Made by a program: the position numbers and the translations under genes. This document shows positions 63,752-64,000 of a stretch of DNA of 64,000 bases, in pieces (the first letter of the stretch is position 1; each line of letters begins with the position of its first letter). The stretch is from assembly GCA_963838035.1 (NCBI GenBank), contig CAWIPM010000003.1, positions 222,001-286,000 on the forward strand, given 5' to 3'. This stretch comes from CAVVNN01 sp963838035 (GTDB lineage Bacteria > Actinomycetota > Thermoleophilia > Solirubrobacterales > 70-9). The notes beneath the pieces are model-generated. The model ran no database searches and was not told the DNA's origin. It worked only from the letters and a program-made list of their open reading frames with translations.

Positions 63752-64000
63752 CTGCCCCCGGTTTCGACGACACCTTGATCTACCCCCGCTTTTCTGGAGT
63801 CGCGGTTCTGGAGTCAGGCGGCCTGTTGGGTCGTGTTGTGTAGATCCTCGTATTCGATGGGGGTGAGCATCCCCAGCGCCGAGTGTCGGCGCCGGGTGTT
63901 GTGGAAGAGCTCAATGTAGTCGTGGATCGCGGTGGCGAGCTCGATGCGTGTGGTCCAGCGCTTGCGGTTGAAGAGCTCGACCTGCATCCGCCCCCAGCGG
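63752..64000 (-). mobile_element. IS3-family element, 3' end (continues beyond the window)
   Basis: Consists of the transposase 3' end and, outside it, a sequence near 63752-63776 (TGGACTGCCCCCGGTTTC) of the TG-starting, C-rich type common at IS3 ends. The other end is outside the window. Confidence 0.55.
63814..64000 (-). CDS. IS3-family transposase (OrfB, rve integrase), C-terminal fragment
   Basis: 62 residues up to a TGA at 63816-63814: RWGRMQVELFNRKRWTTRIE, ATAIHDYIELFHNTRRRHSA, LGMLTPIEYEDLH. 'Y.eLFHNTRRRHSALGMLTPIEYE' is the end of the DDE integrase core of IS3-family OrfB (after the catalytic Glu). The start and catalytic residues are right of the window. Confidence 0.85.
   Translation of the reverse strand, partial: RWGRMQVELFNRKRWTTRIELATAIHDYIELFHNTRRRHSALGMLTPIEYEDLHNTTQQAA

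Overview
The window is GC-rich chromosomal DNA. It most likely comes from a soil actinobacterium of the Thermoleophilia/Solirubrobacterales type. This rests on the very large secreted proteins mixing NHL, Fn3-like and PD40-like repeats with Lys/Arg/His-rich tails, the tandem (double) TetR regulators and the overall codon use. It is an inference, because no rRNA or housekeeping marker is present.

0-4.7 kb: the 3' end of an NAD-dependent epimerase gene, then (all minus strand) an MMPL/RND transporter gene followed by two small coupled genes for secreted proteins. 4.8-43.6 kb: an array of four tandem copies of one two-gene unit, all on the minus strand. In each unit a ~1700-residue NHL / Fn3-like / PD40-propeller protein (the '2' gene: A2, B2, C2, D2) is followed, with a 1-4 nt overlap of stop and start, by a ~1100-residue exported protein (the '1' gene: A1, B1, C1, D1). 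Units A, B and D have the same sigma70-like promoter (TTGACA, 17 nt, TCTNAT) and long leaders. Unit C is instead preceded by a collagen-like protein gene. Genes interrupting or flanking the array are a DUF2600 (tetraprenyl-beta-curcumene synthase-like) gene and two tandem-TetR regulator genes, one of them divergent from unit D. Many of the array genes, especially C1, C2, the middle of A2 and the start of D2, carry frameshifts: either pseudogenization or assembly error in a repeated region.

45.5-64 kb: accessory DNA. It holds a single-domain TetR gene, a truncated propeller gene, an AbiE-type toxin-antitoxin locus (broken toxin, intact antitoxin, two perfect operator palindromes), an excisionase-like gene, several secreted or hypothetical proteins, an IS110-family element, an excisionase/tyrosine-integrase pair, a third tandem-TetR gene and the end of an IS3-family element. 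Two 3' halves of tRNA-Asp (54.69 and 61.29 kb) and a weaker third match (46.24 kb) look like attachment-site scars of successive integrations at a tRNA-Asp gene.

The array probably builds a family of large cell-surface proteins; its function is unknown. The tandem-TetR proteins, the shared promoter and the collagen-like gene suggest regulated envelope remodelling, but nothing in the sequence identifies the ligand or signal.
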